Of a stretch of DNA of 64,000 nt, positions 30,312 through 38,484 are shown one piece after another. The stretch comes from G964291335 sp964291335. GTDB taxonomy: Bacteria; Chloroflexota; Dehalococcoidia; Lucifugimonadales; UBA3495. A program made the position numbers and the translations under genes. The number at the start of each line of letters is the position of its first letter. The stretch's first letter is position 1. The DNA lies in assembly GCA_964291335.2 (NCBI GenBank), contig OZ219748.1, positions 1,116,001 through 1,180,000 of the forward strand, in the 5' to 3' direction. The notes under the pieces are model-generated. The model saw only the letters and a list, made by a program, of their open reading frames with translations. It did no database searches and was not told the DNA's origin.

Positions 30312-30635
30312 TTATTTGGCCTGAGAACTTCGGTCCCGGTCTCCCAAACCCGGGGGTGGTTCGTCAAAAACTTCGCCGCGAACCTCGGCTTCCTGAAAAC
30401 GCCTGTACCAATCTTCCCATAGAGCCTGGGCTTCCTCGCGGCCTCGTTCCAGGCCTTCCTCCCGCCCCCGTTCCAGGCCTTCCTCCACCCCGCGGGCCTG
30501 GGCCAGGCGGCGGTTCCTTTCTTCCCATAACGCAGCCAGAACCATTCTAACTACCTCCACGGTTATCACCGAGGCTACCCCGGCGGCGGCGCCGGCTCTC
30601 GCCAGTTCTTCGGTATCGATTCATTGACCACCGTC
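30312..30635 (-). pseudogene. Partial duplicate cassette of the locus B charged-repeat gene
   Basis: A truncated copy of the 3' half of the gene at 30642-31223: ITVEVVRMVLAALWEERNRR, two 24-bp EEGLERGR octapeptides rather than four, then AQALWEDWYRRFQEAEVRGE and FDEPPPGLGDRDR. Homology continues upstream to 30635 (TGACCACCGTC), with a deletion of about 50 bp relative to the full copy. The membrane domain is absent. Confidence 0.7.
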
Positions 30636-30641
30636 GACTGG

Positions 30642-31223
30642 TTACTTAGCCCGGGGAGGTCGGTCCCGGTCTCCCAAACCCGGGGGTGGTTCGTCAAAAA
30701 CTTCGCCGCGAACCTGGGCTTCCTGAAAACGCCTGTACCAATCTTCCCATAGAGCCTGGGCTTCCTCGCGCCCCCGTTCCAGGCCTTCCTCGCGCCCCCG
30801 TTCCAGTCCTTCCTCCCGGCCCCGTTCCAGGCCTTCCTCCCGGCCCCGTTCCAGGCCTTCCTCCACCCCGCGGGCCTGGGCCAGGCGGCGGTTCCTTTCT
30901 TCCCATAACGCAGCCAGAACCATTCTAACCACCTCCACGGTTATCACCGAGGCTACCCCGGCGGCGGCGCCGGCTCTCGCCAGTTCTTCGGTAGCGATTC
31001 TCTGTATATCCAGCCACCCGCTGGCGCTCGCCCGTTCCGCCCGGTTCAGTGTATTGACCACCGTCAAATAGATTGTACCCGCACTGAAGAGGAGGAAAAA
31101 CCAGCGCAGGGCGCCGACCGATACGCTCAGTATGCTGAACCTTTCCTCTCGTTCAACAGCGGGCTTATCCACTGGTTCAGTTAATCGGCGGCCGGCGGCG
31201 CGCCTTCCGCGTTCTTTGTCCAC
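30642..31223 (-). CDS. Membrane protein with EEGLERGR repeats (locus B, full copy)
   Basis: Up to 193 residues, unrelated in sequence to locus A except in design. A membrane helix (ALRWFFLLFSAGTIYLTVV) is followed by a small-residue-rich segment (ARAGAAAGVASVITVEVV). Then come ERNRRLAQARG, four EEGLERGR octapeptides, and a conserved C-terminus ALWEDWYRRFQEAQVRGEVF. The start is uncertain: GTG 31223 overlaps the molybdenum hydroxylase by 43 bp; a second GTG lies just past that stop, and neither has a good ribosome-binding site. A partial copy follows downstream. Confidence 0.6.
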   Translation of the reverse strand: MDKERGRRAAGRRLTEPVDKPAVEREERFSILSVSVGALRWFFLLFSAGTIYLTVVNTLNRAERASASGWLDIQRIATEELARAGAAAGVASVITVEVVRMVLAALWEERNRRLAQARGVEEGLERGREEGLERGREEGLERGREEGLERGREEAQALWEDWYRRFQEAQVRGEVFDEPPPGLGDRDRPPRAK

Positions 31224-33469
31224 AAGGCTTCCAGAATGGCTCCAGGAGACATGGGCAGCCGCTCCATGCGGACGCCAACGGCGTCATAAATAGCATTGGC
31301 AATGGCGGCCATAGGGGGGACTATAGGCACTTCGCCCACGCCGCGCACGCCGTAAGGATGGCCCGGATTGGCCACTTCAACAATCACCGTATCAATCATT
31401 GGCAAGTCCAGGCTGATCGGCATTCGGTAATCCAGGAAGCTGGAATTAACCATTTGGCCGTCATCGTTGAAGTAATACTCTTCATTCAGCGCCCAGCCGA
31501 TGCCCTGTGCCACGCCACCCTGCATCTGACCCTCTACATAGCTGGGGTGAATGGCCTTGCCGGCGTCCTGAACCGTGGTATAACGCAAGATGTCCACTTT
31601 GCCGGTTTCGGGGTCAACGGCCACGTCCACGATATGGGTCGAGAAGGCCCCGCCGGCTCCCCGGGGGTCAACGCTGACCTGGCTGGAAATGGGCCCGCCG
31701 CTGCCATTAAGCTGGGCTGCCAACTCCTTAAACGTCATTCTCAAATCCGAGTCGGACCGGTGCTGGAAGGAGCCGCCCACCAGTTCCACGTCAGCTGCCG
31801 AAACCTCCCAAAGGGCAGCAGCCCGCTCGATCATCTGTCGCTTAATATCCTGAGCGCATTCATAAGCGGCCCACCCGCTGGCAAAAGTAGTACGACTGCC
31901 GCCGGTAAGGAAGGTGTAGCCCACCGAGTCGGTATCGGCCACGCTGGGGCGAACATCCTCGGCGGAAATGCCCAGCACTTCAGCGGCCTGCATCGCAATA
32001 GAGGCTCGTGTACCGCCGATATCGGTGGAACCCTCAACCAGGCTGAGCGTACCGTCGGCGTGAACGCTAATGCTGCAACTGGACTGCATGCCGATATTGA
32101 ACCAGAACCCGGAGGCGATACCCCGTCCCTGATTGGGGCCGGTTAACGGGGAATTGTAATGCTCGGTAGCCTTGGCCGCTTCCACGCACTCAATGTTGCC
32201 AATCACCGGGAATTCCGGGCCGTCAACCCGCCGGGTGCCCTCTCGGGAAGCGTTGCGCCGGCGGAACTCTACCGGGTCCATTCCAATTTTCCGGGCAAGC
32301 TCGTCCATTACCTGTTCTCCGCCAAAGGCGGCGATGGGCGCGCCCGGAGCCCGGTAAGGAGCCACCTTGGGCTTGTTGACCAGCACGTCATAGCCTTCGG
32401 CGCGGACGTTTGCAATGTCATAAGGGGCAAACATACATTGGGCGCCCATAGTTACCGGCGAACCTGGAAAAGCCCCGGCTTCAAGGGCCAGGGTGGCATC
32501 GGCGGCGGTTATCTTGCCGTCCCGGGTAGCGCCTACCTTTACCCGAACCGTAGCGCCGGAGGTGGGGCCGGTACTCTCGAAAACGTCGGTGCGCGACATA
32601 AGCATTTTCACCGGCTGACCGGTCTTGCGGGACAGAATGGCGGCCATCGGCTCCAGGTAAACGGGAATCTTTCCGCCAAACCCCCCGCCAATTTCCATAG
32701 GCACCACTTTAATCTCCGAGACCGGCAAATCCAGAATCTGCGCCAGAGAATCCCGCGCGCTGAACGCCCCCTGCGTACTGGTCCAAACCGTCAGCTTGCC
32801 GTCGGCGTTCCACAGAGCGGCCGCATTCTGGGGTTCAATGTAGCCCTGATGCACCGTATTGGTGTTAAACTCCCGCTCAACAACCACGTCCGCTTCAGCA
32901 AAGCCTTGCGCCAGGTCGCCCAACTCGTACCGGAAATGGGAGGCAATATTACTGAGTTTGCCGGTGCGCTCGCCCAACTCGGTAGTGGTCATATCCTCAA
33001 TTACCAGGGGCGCATCGTCTTTCATGGCCTCGGCAACGTTGATTACCGGCTTCAGAACCGCATACTCCACTTCAATCAGGGAAAGGGCGAGTTCAGCCAC
33101 ATGCGGATTGACGGCAGCCACTGCCGCTACTGCGTGCCCCCGATACAGGGCCTTGTCTTGAGCCAGAATGTTTTCGCTGGAGAAACGCATTCCCCGACCG
33201 GGGTTCTCCATGCCGGCTACCGGCAGGTCCTGGCCGGTTATTACTGCCTTTACGCCGGGGCAGGCTTCGGCTTTGCTGGTATCGATGGACTTGATACGGG
33301 CGTGGGCATGGGGACTGCGCAGCACTTTACCATGCAGCAGCCCGGCCATCTGAAAATCCCCCCCGTACCTGGCCCGACCGGTCACCTTGTCGGCGCCGTC
33401 GTGGCGCACCGGCCGGGTGCCTACCACGCTGTATTCCGTATTTGACAGTACGATGTTGGACATAGCCAC
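31181..33469 (-). CDS. Xanthine dehydrogenase/CO dehydrogenase family molybdopterin-binding subunit
   Basis: The 762-residue large subunit of a molybdenum hydroxylase. It begins with the domain TRPVRHDGADKVTGRARYGGD and continues with EIGGGFGGKIPVYLEPMAA, a cofactor segment, APYRAPGAPIAAFGGEQVMDE, and, near the end, VQDAGKAIHPSYVEGQMQGGVAQGIGWAL and GVRGVGEVP with the catalytic Glu. The CoxL AYxCSFR loop is not seen, so an aldehyde or xanthine-type hydroxylase is more likely than CO dehydrogenase. The FAD and 2Fe-2S subunits are not adjacent, so either they are elsewhere or the protein uses shared partners. Confidence 0.93.
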   Translation of the reverse strand: MAMSNIVLSNTEYSVVGTRPVRHDGADKVTGRARYGGDFQMAGLLHGKVLRSPHAHARIKSIDTSKAEACPGVKAVITGQDLPVAGMENPGRGMRFSSENILAQDKALYRGHAVAAVAAVNPHVAELALSLIEVEYAVLKPVINVAEAMKDDAPLVIEDMTTTELGERTGKLSNIASHFRYELGDLAQGFAEADVVVEREFNTNTVHQGYIEPQNAAALWNADGKLTVWTSTQGAFSARDSLAQILDLPVSEIKVVPMEIGGGFGGKIPVYLEPMAAILSRKTGQPVKMLMSRTDVFESTGPTSGATVRVKVGATRDGKITAADATLALEAGAFPGSPVTMGAQCMFAPYDIANVRAEGYDVLVNKPKVAPYRAPGAPIAAFGGEQVMDELARKIGMDPVEFRRRNASREGTRRVDGPEFPVIGNIECVEAAKATEHYNSPLTGPNQGRGIASGFWFNIGMQSSCSISVHADGTLSLVEGSTDIGGTRASIAMQAAEVLGISAEDVRPSVADTDSVGYTFLTGGSRTTFASGWAAYECAQDIKRQMIERAAALWEVSAADVELVGGSFQHRSDSDLRMTFKELAAQLNGSGGPISSQVSVDPRGAGGAFSTHIVDVAVDPETGKVDILRYTTVQDAGKAIHPSYVEGQMQGGVAQGIGWALNEEYYFNDDGQMVNSSFLDYRMPISLDLPMIDTVIVEVANPGHPYGVRGVGEVPIVPPMAAIANAIYDAVGVRMERLPMSPGAILEALWTKNAEGAPPAAD

Positions 33470-33864
33470 CCTCTCAATTAACGGAGTTTGTAATGAACCT
33501 TGCTGGCTTGGTCATTGTACCACACCGGGTCGGGTTTTCTAATACGCTGACCGGCAGCTGAAGGCTCATCGCTGCTGCTGCGCCCGGTTTCGGGCAGCAA
33601 CCCTGGCGAAGATGGGTGGCCGGGCTGAAACGAGCCTGGGAACCCTGAACCATTCGGCCAGGCGTCCACGCAACTCTCGTCCGCGCCCCGGACAACGCAA
33701 GAATTGAACTATTGCAGAGGGGTTAGGCCAGCGATGGAGGCATATTCATATTCGTTATGACAAACGTTTATGGAATATGGCAACTCTGTTTGCTATATTG
33801 AAATCGAATTGCCTTATCAAGGGCTCTTCTAATTATTTCGCTTATTTGAAGGAAGGCTCTTCCG
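33470..33864. promoter_or_regulatory. Divergent regulatory region, xdh-like gene and R-M system
   Basis: No gene. The left half is GC-rich like the genome; the right half (from about 33700) becomes AT-rich, marking the edge of the presumably imported R-M segment. An inverted repeat has arms CATATTCATA (33741-33750) and TATGGAATATG (33769-33779). An extended -10 TGCTATATT lies at 33791-33799; the right arm falls where the -35 would sit, so a regulator bound there would block the methyltransferase promoter. Confidence 0.45.
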
Positions 33865-35142
33865 TTGACCAGTGTCAAAGAAAGATACGGGTCTTTTCAC
33901 GACAGCTTGAAAGCGCCCGTACACCGGTGGTTCACCTACCCGGCAGGCTATTCATACAAATTGGTGCAGGCCAAGATTGCCGCGCGGCAGCTTGGCGCAC
34001 AACATTGGCTGGCCGACCCTTTCCTGGGTTCTGGAACTACTTCCCTTGTCGCAAAGTTAACCGGACTGAACTCTGTTGGAATCGAGGCCCACCCATTTGT
34101 ATTCTGGGTGGCTCAAACCAAACTGAACTTTGACCACGACCCGGTATTGCTGAAAAAGAACTTTGAAGAAGTAATTGCCAGGGCCAAAAGCATCCCGGTT
34201 CCTCCATTGGCGGGTATTTGGCCGCCGCTGATTTACAAGTGCTTCAGCGATGAAAACCTTAAGAGCCTGTATGCTCTTCGCAAGGCTGTTTTAGAGTTGG
34301 ACGGCGTATCCGTTAATGCCGGTCTTCTGAAACTGGCTTTGACCAGCGCCCTCAGAACCATCACTACCGCCGGCGCAGGTTGGCCATATATCGCCCCCAG
34401 CAAATACGCGAAAAGGCTTACGGAACGGGACGCTTTTGAAGAGTTTCGCAAGCAGGGAAATCATTTTGTCTCAGACATACGTCAGGCGAGTTGGGGGGGC
34501 ATTTCTCATTCGGAACATCGCCTTGTCCTGGGCGACGCCCGCGAGTTTGACCAGCACTGTGCCCCTGACAGTATTGACCTTATAATTACCTCCCCACCCT
34601 ACCTGAACAATTATGACTATGCTGACCGCACCCGTCTGGAAACCTACTTTTGGGGCATTTACGATAGTTGGGGTGAGATAACGCGTGAAGTCAGAGACCG
34701 GCTGATTACTGCTGCTACAACCCAGGTCCGCATCTCCCAAATGAATGACGCTATCCGATGCCCCGGTATCCTTGAAGCACATCCTGAATTGCACCGGGAA
34801 TTACAGAACATCATCGGGCAACTGGCAACGACGCGGAAAACCAAATCCGGAAGAAAAACTTACGACCTGATGGTTGCGGGTTACTTTGAGGATATGCTCA
34901 AGGTTCTGAAAGGCGCCTATAATGTCCTGAAGCCGGGGGGTCAATTCATTCTGGTATTGGGTGATTCAGCCCCCTATGGCATTCACGTCCCCACGGATGA
35001 AATAATCGGCAAACTTGCCCACGCTATCGGTTTTGCCAACTACGACCTGGAAGTAATTCGCACCAGGGGGGATAAGTGGGCAAATAACCCCCAGCGGCAT
35101 AAGGTTGGCTTGCGAGAGAGTATCCTGACGGTAATTAAATAG
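33865..35142 (+). CDS. Type II DNA methyltransferase (N4-cytosine or N6-adenine)
   Basis: The modification half of a restriction-modification pair. The 425-residue protein has the SAM motif I DPFLGSGTTS near residues 51-60 and the catalytic TSPPY at 242-246, so the amino-methyltransferase type is clear although the base methylated is not. A later LKPGGQFILVLGD motif completes the Rossmann fold. The TTG start at 33865 has GAAGG about nine bases upstream. It is more AT-rich than neighbours and 14 bp from the nuclease gene. Confidence 0.9.
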   Translation: MTSVKERYGSFHDSLKAPVHRWFTYPAGYSYKLVQAKIAARQLGAQHWLADPFLGSGTTSLVAKLTGLNSVGIEAHPFVFWVAQTKLNFDHDPVLLKKNFEEVIARAKSIPVPPLAGIWPPLIYKCFSDENLKSLYALRKAVLELDGVSVNAGLLKLALTSALRTITTAGAGWPYIAPSKYAKRLTERDAFEEFRKQGNHFVSDIRQASWGGISHSEHRLVLGDAREFDQHCAPDSIDLIITSPPYLNNYDYADRTRLETYFWGIYDSWGEITREVRDRLITAATTQVRISQMNDAIRCPGILEAHPELHRELQNIIGQLATTRKTKSGRKTYDLMVAGYFEDMLKVLKGAYNVLKPGGQFILVLGDSAPYGIHVPTDEIIGKLAHAIGFANYDLEVIRTRGDKWANNPQRHKVGLRESILTVIK

Positions 35143-35155
35143 AGAGAGGGTTCGT

Positions 35156-35908
35156 ATGGTATCTAATGCAGCCAGCGCATTGGGGGAAGCAGTTGGCAAA
35201 CTAATAGAAAAATCCATAGTCGAAGGGCTGCGGGAAGAAGTAGAAGCCCGAAACCACACAATTCGGCCAGAGCGGCTGCGAAACGGCAGTGGCAACACCT
35301 ATCAAATTGATGCCGTAATATTTGATCGGGAAAACAACCCGGTTATCATCATTGACCCAAAGTATATCCGCTATACTAAACACAACCGGGACAAGGGAAG
35401 TTGGCTTTGTGTCGCTCATTACAACCTGCGCAAAACCCATCCGACTATCCGGAAATCCATTGCAGTGCTGGCCGGACGATGGTCTGCGCCGTCCAAATCC
35501 CTGATACGCAGCTTTGGAATTGAAATATTGGAGGCTTCTTTTGAGAAAATTGTAGAGGCCCTGGTTGCTTATGGCATTGACTTTGACTGGGCGGAAAGAG
35601 ACCGGGAAACCCCGCGTCTGGCTTGGGAAATTTTTGATTCTTTAGATATGTCAAGGCAAAAAGCGATAGCTGACAATATTACGGAAAATATCTTGCACCG
35701 ACTCAAAGCAGACATTGCGCAAGTCCTTGAAACTGATGTCAACCTGCTCCCCCATCGAATATCTGAGGTGGAGATCCTACTGAAAACCGACCAGGATGAA
35801 ATGCTCCTGCTTCGATTCGACACCGCTGCTGAAGCCCTTTCAGCAATGGCACAGTTTGTAGCAGACCGACCAGACATCGGAGGGCTGCTGCAACCCCGGG
35901 GCCATTAG
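35156..35908 (+). CDS. Type II restriction endonuclease, PD-(D/E)XK fold
   Basis: A 250-residue protein next to a DNA methyltransferase. The active site is read as Asp52 (YQIDAV), then Asp67-Pro-Lys69 (IIIDPKYI), the PD-(D/E)XK spacing on an alpha/beta core, with ALGEAVGKLIEK as the first helix. The C-terminal half (from about 120) is helical and unrecognised. The recognition site cannot be inferred. ATG 35156 follows GAGAGAGG and is 14 bp from the methyltransferase stop, so the two are cotranscribed, with the methyltransferase first. Confidence 0.82.
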   Translation: MVSNAASALGEAVGKLIEKSIVEGLREEVEARNHTIRPERLRNGSGNTYQIDAVIFDRENNPVIIIDPKYIRYTKHNRDKGSWLCVAHYNLRKTHPTIRKSIAVLAGRWSAPSKSLIRSFGIEILEASFEKIVEALVAYGIDFDWAERDRETPRLAWEIFDSLDMSRQKAIADNITENILHRLKADIAQVLETDVNLLPHRISEVEILLKTDQDEMLLLRFDTAAEALSAMAQFVADRPDIGGLLQPRGH

Positions 35909-36003
35909 CTCTACACCAGAGAAACGGGCGGCGGTACGACCGGCAGCGGGGCGGCCCGGCGCGCCGGGCCGGTTTTGCGGCAGTGAAGGGGGCGGCCGGT
36001 GTT

Positions 36004-36927
36004 TCATACCATGAAAACCGGGCAGTCATCCCGATTGATGCGGGTTTCTGCCGCCAGGCCGGCGCGGAGAAACTTGGGCAGGTGAAACATACCCTGGTGG
36101 CTCTCTCCGTCATAGAACCCCGGCTCATGCCCCAACCGCTGGGCAATCAGCCGGTCCACTTCAGCCGTATTGAGCCGGGCCAAAGGGGAGTCTGAGGCCA
36201 GGGTAAACCCCCAGAGAGTCTGGAAGGCCGGCACATGTACCTGGTAAAGAAGGCTGTGCCGGAAAATAGACGCCAGAGTGTGGCAGATGGTGGTAGCGCA
36301 CTCCTGGTGGCTCAGCAGTCCGGCCGGCCCGGACTGGGTTACCAGAATGCCCCCCGGATTGAGCCGGGACCTGGCAATCTGATAATACTCCTGGGTATAG
36401 AGCAGGTAAGCCGGCCCACCCTCCAGCGGATCCACCAGGTCCATAATCATCACGTCAAAAAGCGCATCGGTATTGGCCAGAAAGCCCCGGGCGTCCTCGT
36501 GAAGCAGGGTAAGACGCGGGTCGTCAAAGCTGCCCCGATGGTGCCGTGGCAAGTGCTGCCGGCAAAGTTCCACCACCTGCCGGTCCAAATCCACCATTAC
36601 CGCCCGCTGCACTGAACGGTGGGACAGAACCTCCCGCAGGGCGCCGCCCTCTCCGCCGCCGCCAATGAAGACGTTGACCGGGTCGGGGTGCAGCAACATG
36701 GCCGGCTGTACCAGCGCCTCGTGGTAGATATGCTCATCCCGCTCCGTAGATTGGGTCTTGCCATCCAGCACCAGGCTGCGGCCAAAGAGGCCGGATTCCA
36801 GCACTTCAACGTTCTGATATTCGGTATTGCCGGAGAAATGGACCTGCTGCACGCGAAGCATAACCGCCAGGTCGGGGTAAACCGTCTCCAGGTGCCACTT
36901 GCCGGAAATGTCGTCGATTGTCGCCAA
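36004..36927 (-). CDS. speE: Polyamine aminopropyltransferase (spermidine synthase)
   Basis: Transfers the aminopropyl group of decarboxylated SAM to putrescine or another polyamine. The 307-residue protein has the family's VNVFIGGGGEGGALREVL, MVDLDRQVVELC, DVMIMDLVDPLEGGPAYLLYTQEYYQ-type motifs and the conserved Asp pairs. The motif order and the HRGSFDDPRLTLLHEDARGF stretch resemble the bacterial/plant thermospermine-type branch as well as spermidine synthases, so the acceptor is uncertain. It is 20 bp downstream of speD on the same strand. Confidence 0.93.
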   Translation of the reverse strand: MATIDDISGKWHLETVYPDLAVMLRVQQVHFSGNTEYQNVEVLESGLFGRSLVLDGKTQSTERDEHIYHEALVQPAMLLHPDPVNVFIGGGGEGGALREVLSHRSVQRAVMVDLDRQVVELCRQHLPRHHRGSFDDPRLTLLHEDARGFLANTDALFDVMIMDLVDPLEGGPAYLLYTQEYYQIARSRLNPGGILVTQSGPAGLLSHQECATTICHTLASIFRHSLLYQVHVPAFQTLWGFTLASDSPLARLNTAEVDRLIAQRLGHEPGFYDGESHQGMFHLPKFLRAGLAAETRINRDDCPVFMV

Positions 36928-36947
36928 AGAAACACCGCTGCTTTAAG

Positions 36948-37313
36948 TTAAATGCCTACCGGCAGCGACAGCAGGCCGCGCCGGATTTCGGTAATTTCCG
37001 GAGCCCGGGACTCGAAGCGTGCAATCAGCACCTGGGCCGCATCTGCCGGCTGAAAGGAGGCGCCGCAGGTGAATATATCTGCTGCGGCATAGTTATACTC
37101 CGGCCAGGTGTGTATGGAAACGTGGGATTCAGCGATGGACAGGATTCCGGTTACCCCCTGAGGATAAAACCGGTGGAAGGACTCGCCGACAATATGCGCC
37201 CCCACGCCTTCGGCGGCTTGCACCAGCGAATTGCGAACATATTCCAAATCGTCAAGAAGCCGGGGGTTGCACTCCTTGAGTTCCAGCAAAAGGTGCAGAC
37301 CTAGTACATTCAA
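36948..37313 (-). CDS. speD: S-adenosylmethionine decarboxylase proenzyme
   Basis: Makes decarboxylated SAM for SpeE. The 121-residue proenzyme is of the short bacterial class, and carries ESHVSIHTWPEYNYAAADIF; self-cleavage at the Ser of HVSIHTW generates the pyruvoyl group. The start is TTG 37313, preceded by GAGGAGGGCAGGTGA; no ATG is available in frame. A promoter is recognised upstream. The N-terminus GLHLLLELKECNPRLLDD is normal for the family. Confidence 0.96.
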   Translation of the reverse strand: MNVLGLHLLLELKECNPRLLDDLEYVRNSLVQAAEGVGAHIVGESFHRFYPQGVTGILSIAESHVSIHTWPEYNYAAADIFTCGASFQPADAAQVLIARFESRAPEITEIRRGLLSLPVGI

Positions 37314-37372
37314 TCACCTGCCCTCCTCTTCATTATCGGGGGTTCCCCCTGAATAACATAAAACGAATGTAG

Positions 37373-37401
37373 ATTTTATATTCATTTTGTCATGTTATCA
37401 A
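37373..37401 (-). promoter_or_regulatory. Predicted sigma-70-type promoter of speDE
   Basis: On the minus strand, TTGATA (37401-37396) is followed after 17 bp by TAAAAT (37378-37373). The predicted transcript start would be near 37366, about 53 nt before the speD TTG. Both hexamers are close to consensus and the spacing is ideal. Confidence 0.6.
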
Positions 37402-37631
37402 TACCTGCGGCTGCTGTCCCGCAAAATCGCCCGGCTCCCCGGCATTCAGGGGATCCCAGGAAGGGCGCTCCCCTATTTATATATCATGGCCGCCTTTTGC
37501 GCCGGGGACGGCCTTTTCCCGGGGCCGGCCTTTTGCGCCGGGGACGGAATATTCCACCCGGCGCATTTCCCGCTTCATTCAGACCTTCAGGCATTGACTG
37601 GAACCAGCGGCGCCGATAGAATTGCGCCGTT
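37402..37631. other. Intergenic gap with a direct repeat
   Basis: No gene is seen. CCTTTTGCGCCGGGGACGG occurs at 37492-37510 and again at 37531-37549, separated by a shorter related unit CCTTTTCCCGGGGCCGG. The purpose is unknown; it lies within 140 bp of the PHP gene start. Confidence 0.45.
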
Positions 37632-38330
37632 ATGGCGCGCATCTTTGACCTGCATATTCACACCACCCGGGGAAGCGCCGACAGCAACCTCTCCCCGGAA
37701 GACCTGATTCTGGAAGCGGAAAGGCTGGGGCTGCGCGGGCTTTGCCTTACCGAACACAGCGGGCCGTGGGACCGTCATGAATTTGAGCGGTTCGCCGGCC
37801 GCCATAACGTAGTGCTGGTACGGGCAATGGAAGCCGATACCGATATGGGTCATATGCTGGCCTTTGGCCTGGGGCAGTACCAGTCGGGGTTCCATAAGGC
37901 CGAAACTCTCCGCCGCGCCGCACAGACCCAGGGCGGTTTTGTCGTCAGCGCGCACCCTTTCCGGGGGGTGCTGGGCCGGCATATGCGGGAACGGCCTTAC
38001 CTTTACCGCACGCTGCCCGATGCGCCCCTGCCCCGGCTTCCTGAAGATGCCCTGGCGCACCCGGTATTCGGGCTGGTTAACGCCATTGAAGTGGTAAACG
38101 GCGGCACGGCGGATGAAGAGAATTTATTTGCTATGGAAGCGGCCAGTTTGCTGCGCCTGCCGGTAACCGGCGGCAGCGACGCCCATTCCGTGCACGGGTT
38201 GGGCCGTTACGTTACCGCCTTTGCCGACGAAATTCACACCGAGGCCGAGTTTTTGACCGCCCTGCGCTCCGGCAGCTATTTTCCGGCGGTCGGCCTGCGG
38301 GCCGGGCAGCTTCGCCCTTACACCGGTTAG
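37632..38330 (+). CDS. PHP-domain phosphoesterase
   Basis: A 232-residue polymerase-and-histidinol-phosphatase-fold protein. Metal ligands are visible in DLHIHTT, CLTEHSGPW, SAHPFRG and GGSDAHSVH; the N-terminal HxH plus C-terminal SDAH is the trinuclear site. It is a stand-alone PHP domain, shorter than histidinol phosphatases, with an unknown phosphate ester as substrate. It starts at ATG 37632 in a short intergenic gap. Confidence 0.87.
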   Translation: MARIFDLHIHTTRGSADSNLSPEDLILEAERLGLRGLCLTEHSGPWDRHEFERFAGRHNVVLVRAMEADTDMGHMLAFGLGQYQSGFHKAETLRRAAQTQGGFVVSAHPFRGVLGRHMRERPYLYRTLPDAPLPRLPEDALAHPVFGLVNAIEVVNGGTADEENLFAMEAASLLRLPVTGGSDAHSVHGLGRYVTAFADEIHTEAEFLTALRSGSYFPAVGLRAGQLRPYTG

Positions 38331-38484
38331 GACGGCGTCCCGGCGGTTACCGACTTGCTCCGGCAGCGTCTTTACTGCCGCATTCTGCCTTCAGCCGGCC
38401 GGCAAAGCCCCTGGCGCCGGCCAGGCAGCAGCCAATCCTGAAGCTCCCTTAACACGATTCAAGCTGAATGAAAGGTCTTCTGAA

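Noticed and set aside
33474..33695. Small minus-strand frame between the Xdh-like gene and the R-M system
   Set aside because: No ribosome-binding site, no recognisable features, and composition like shadow frames elsewhere.
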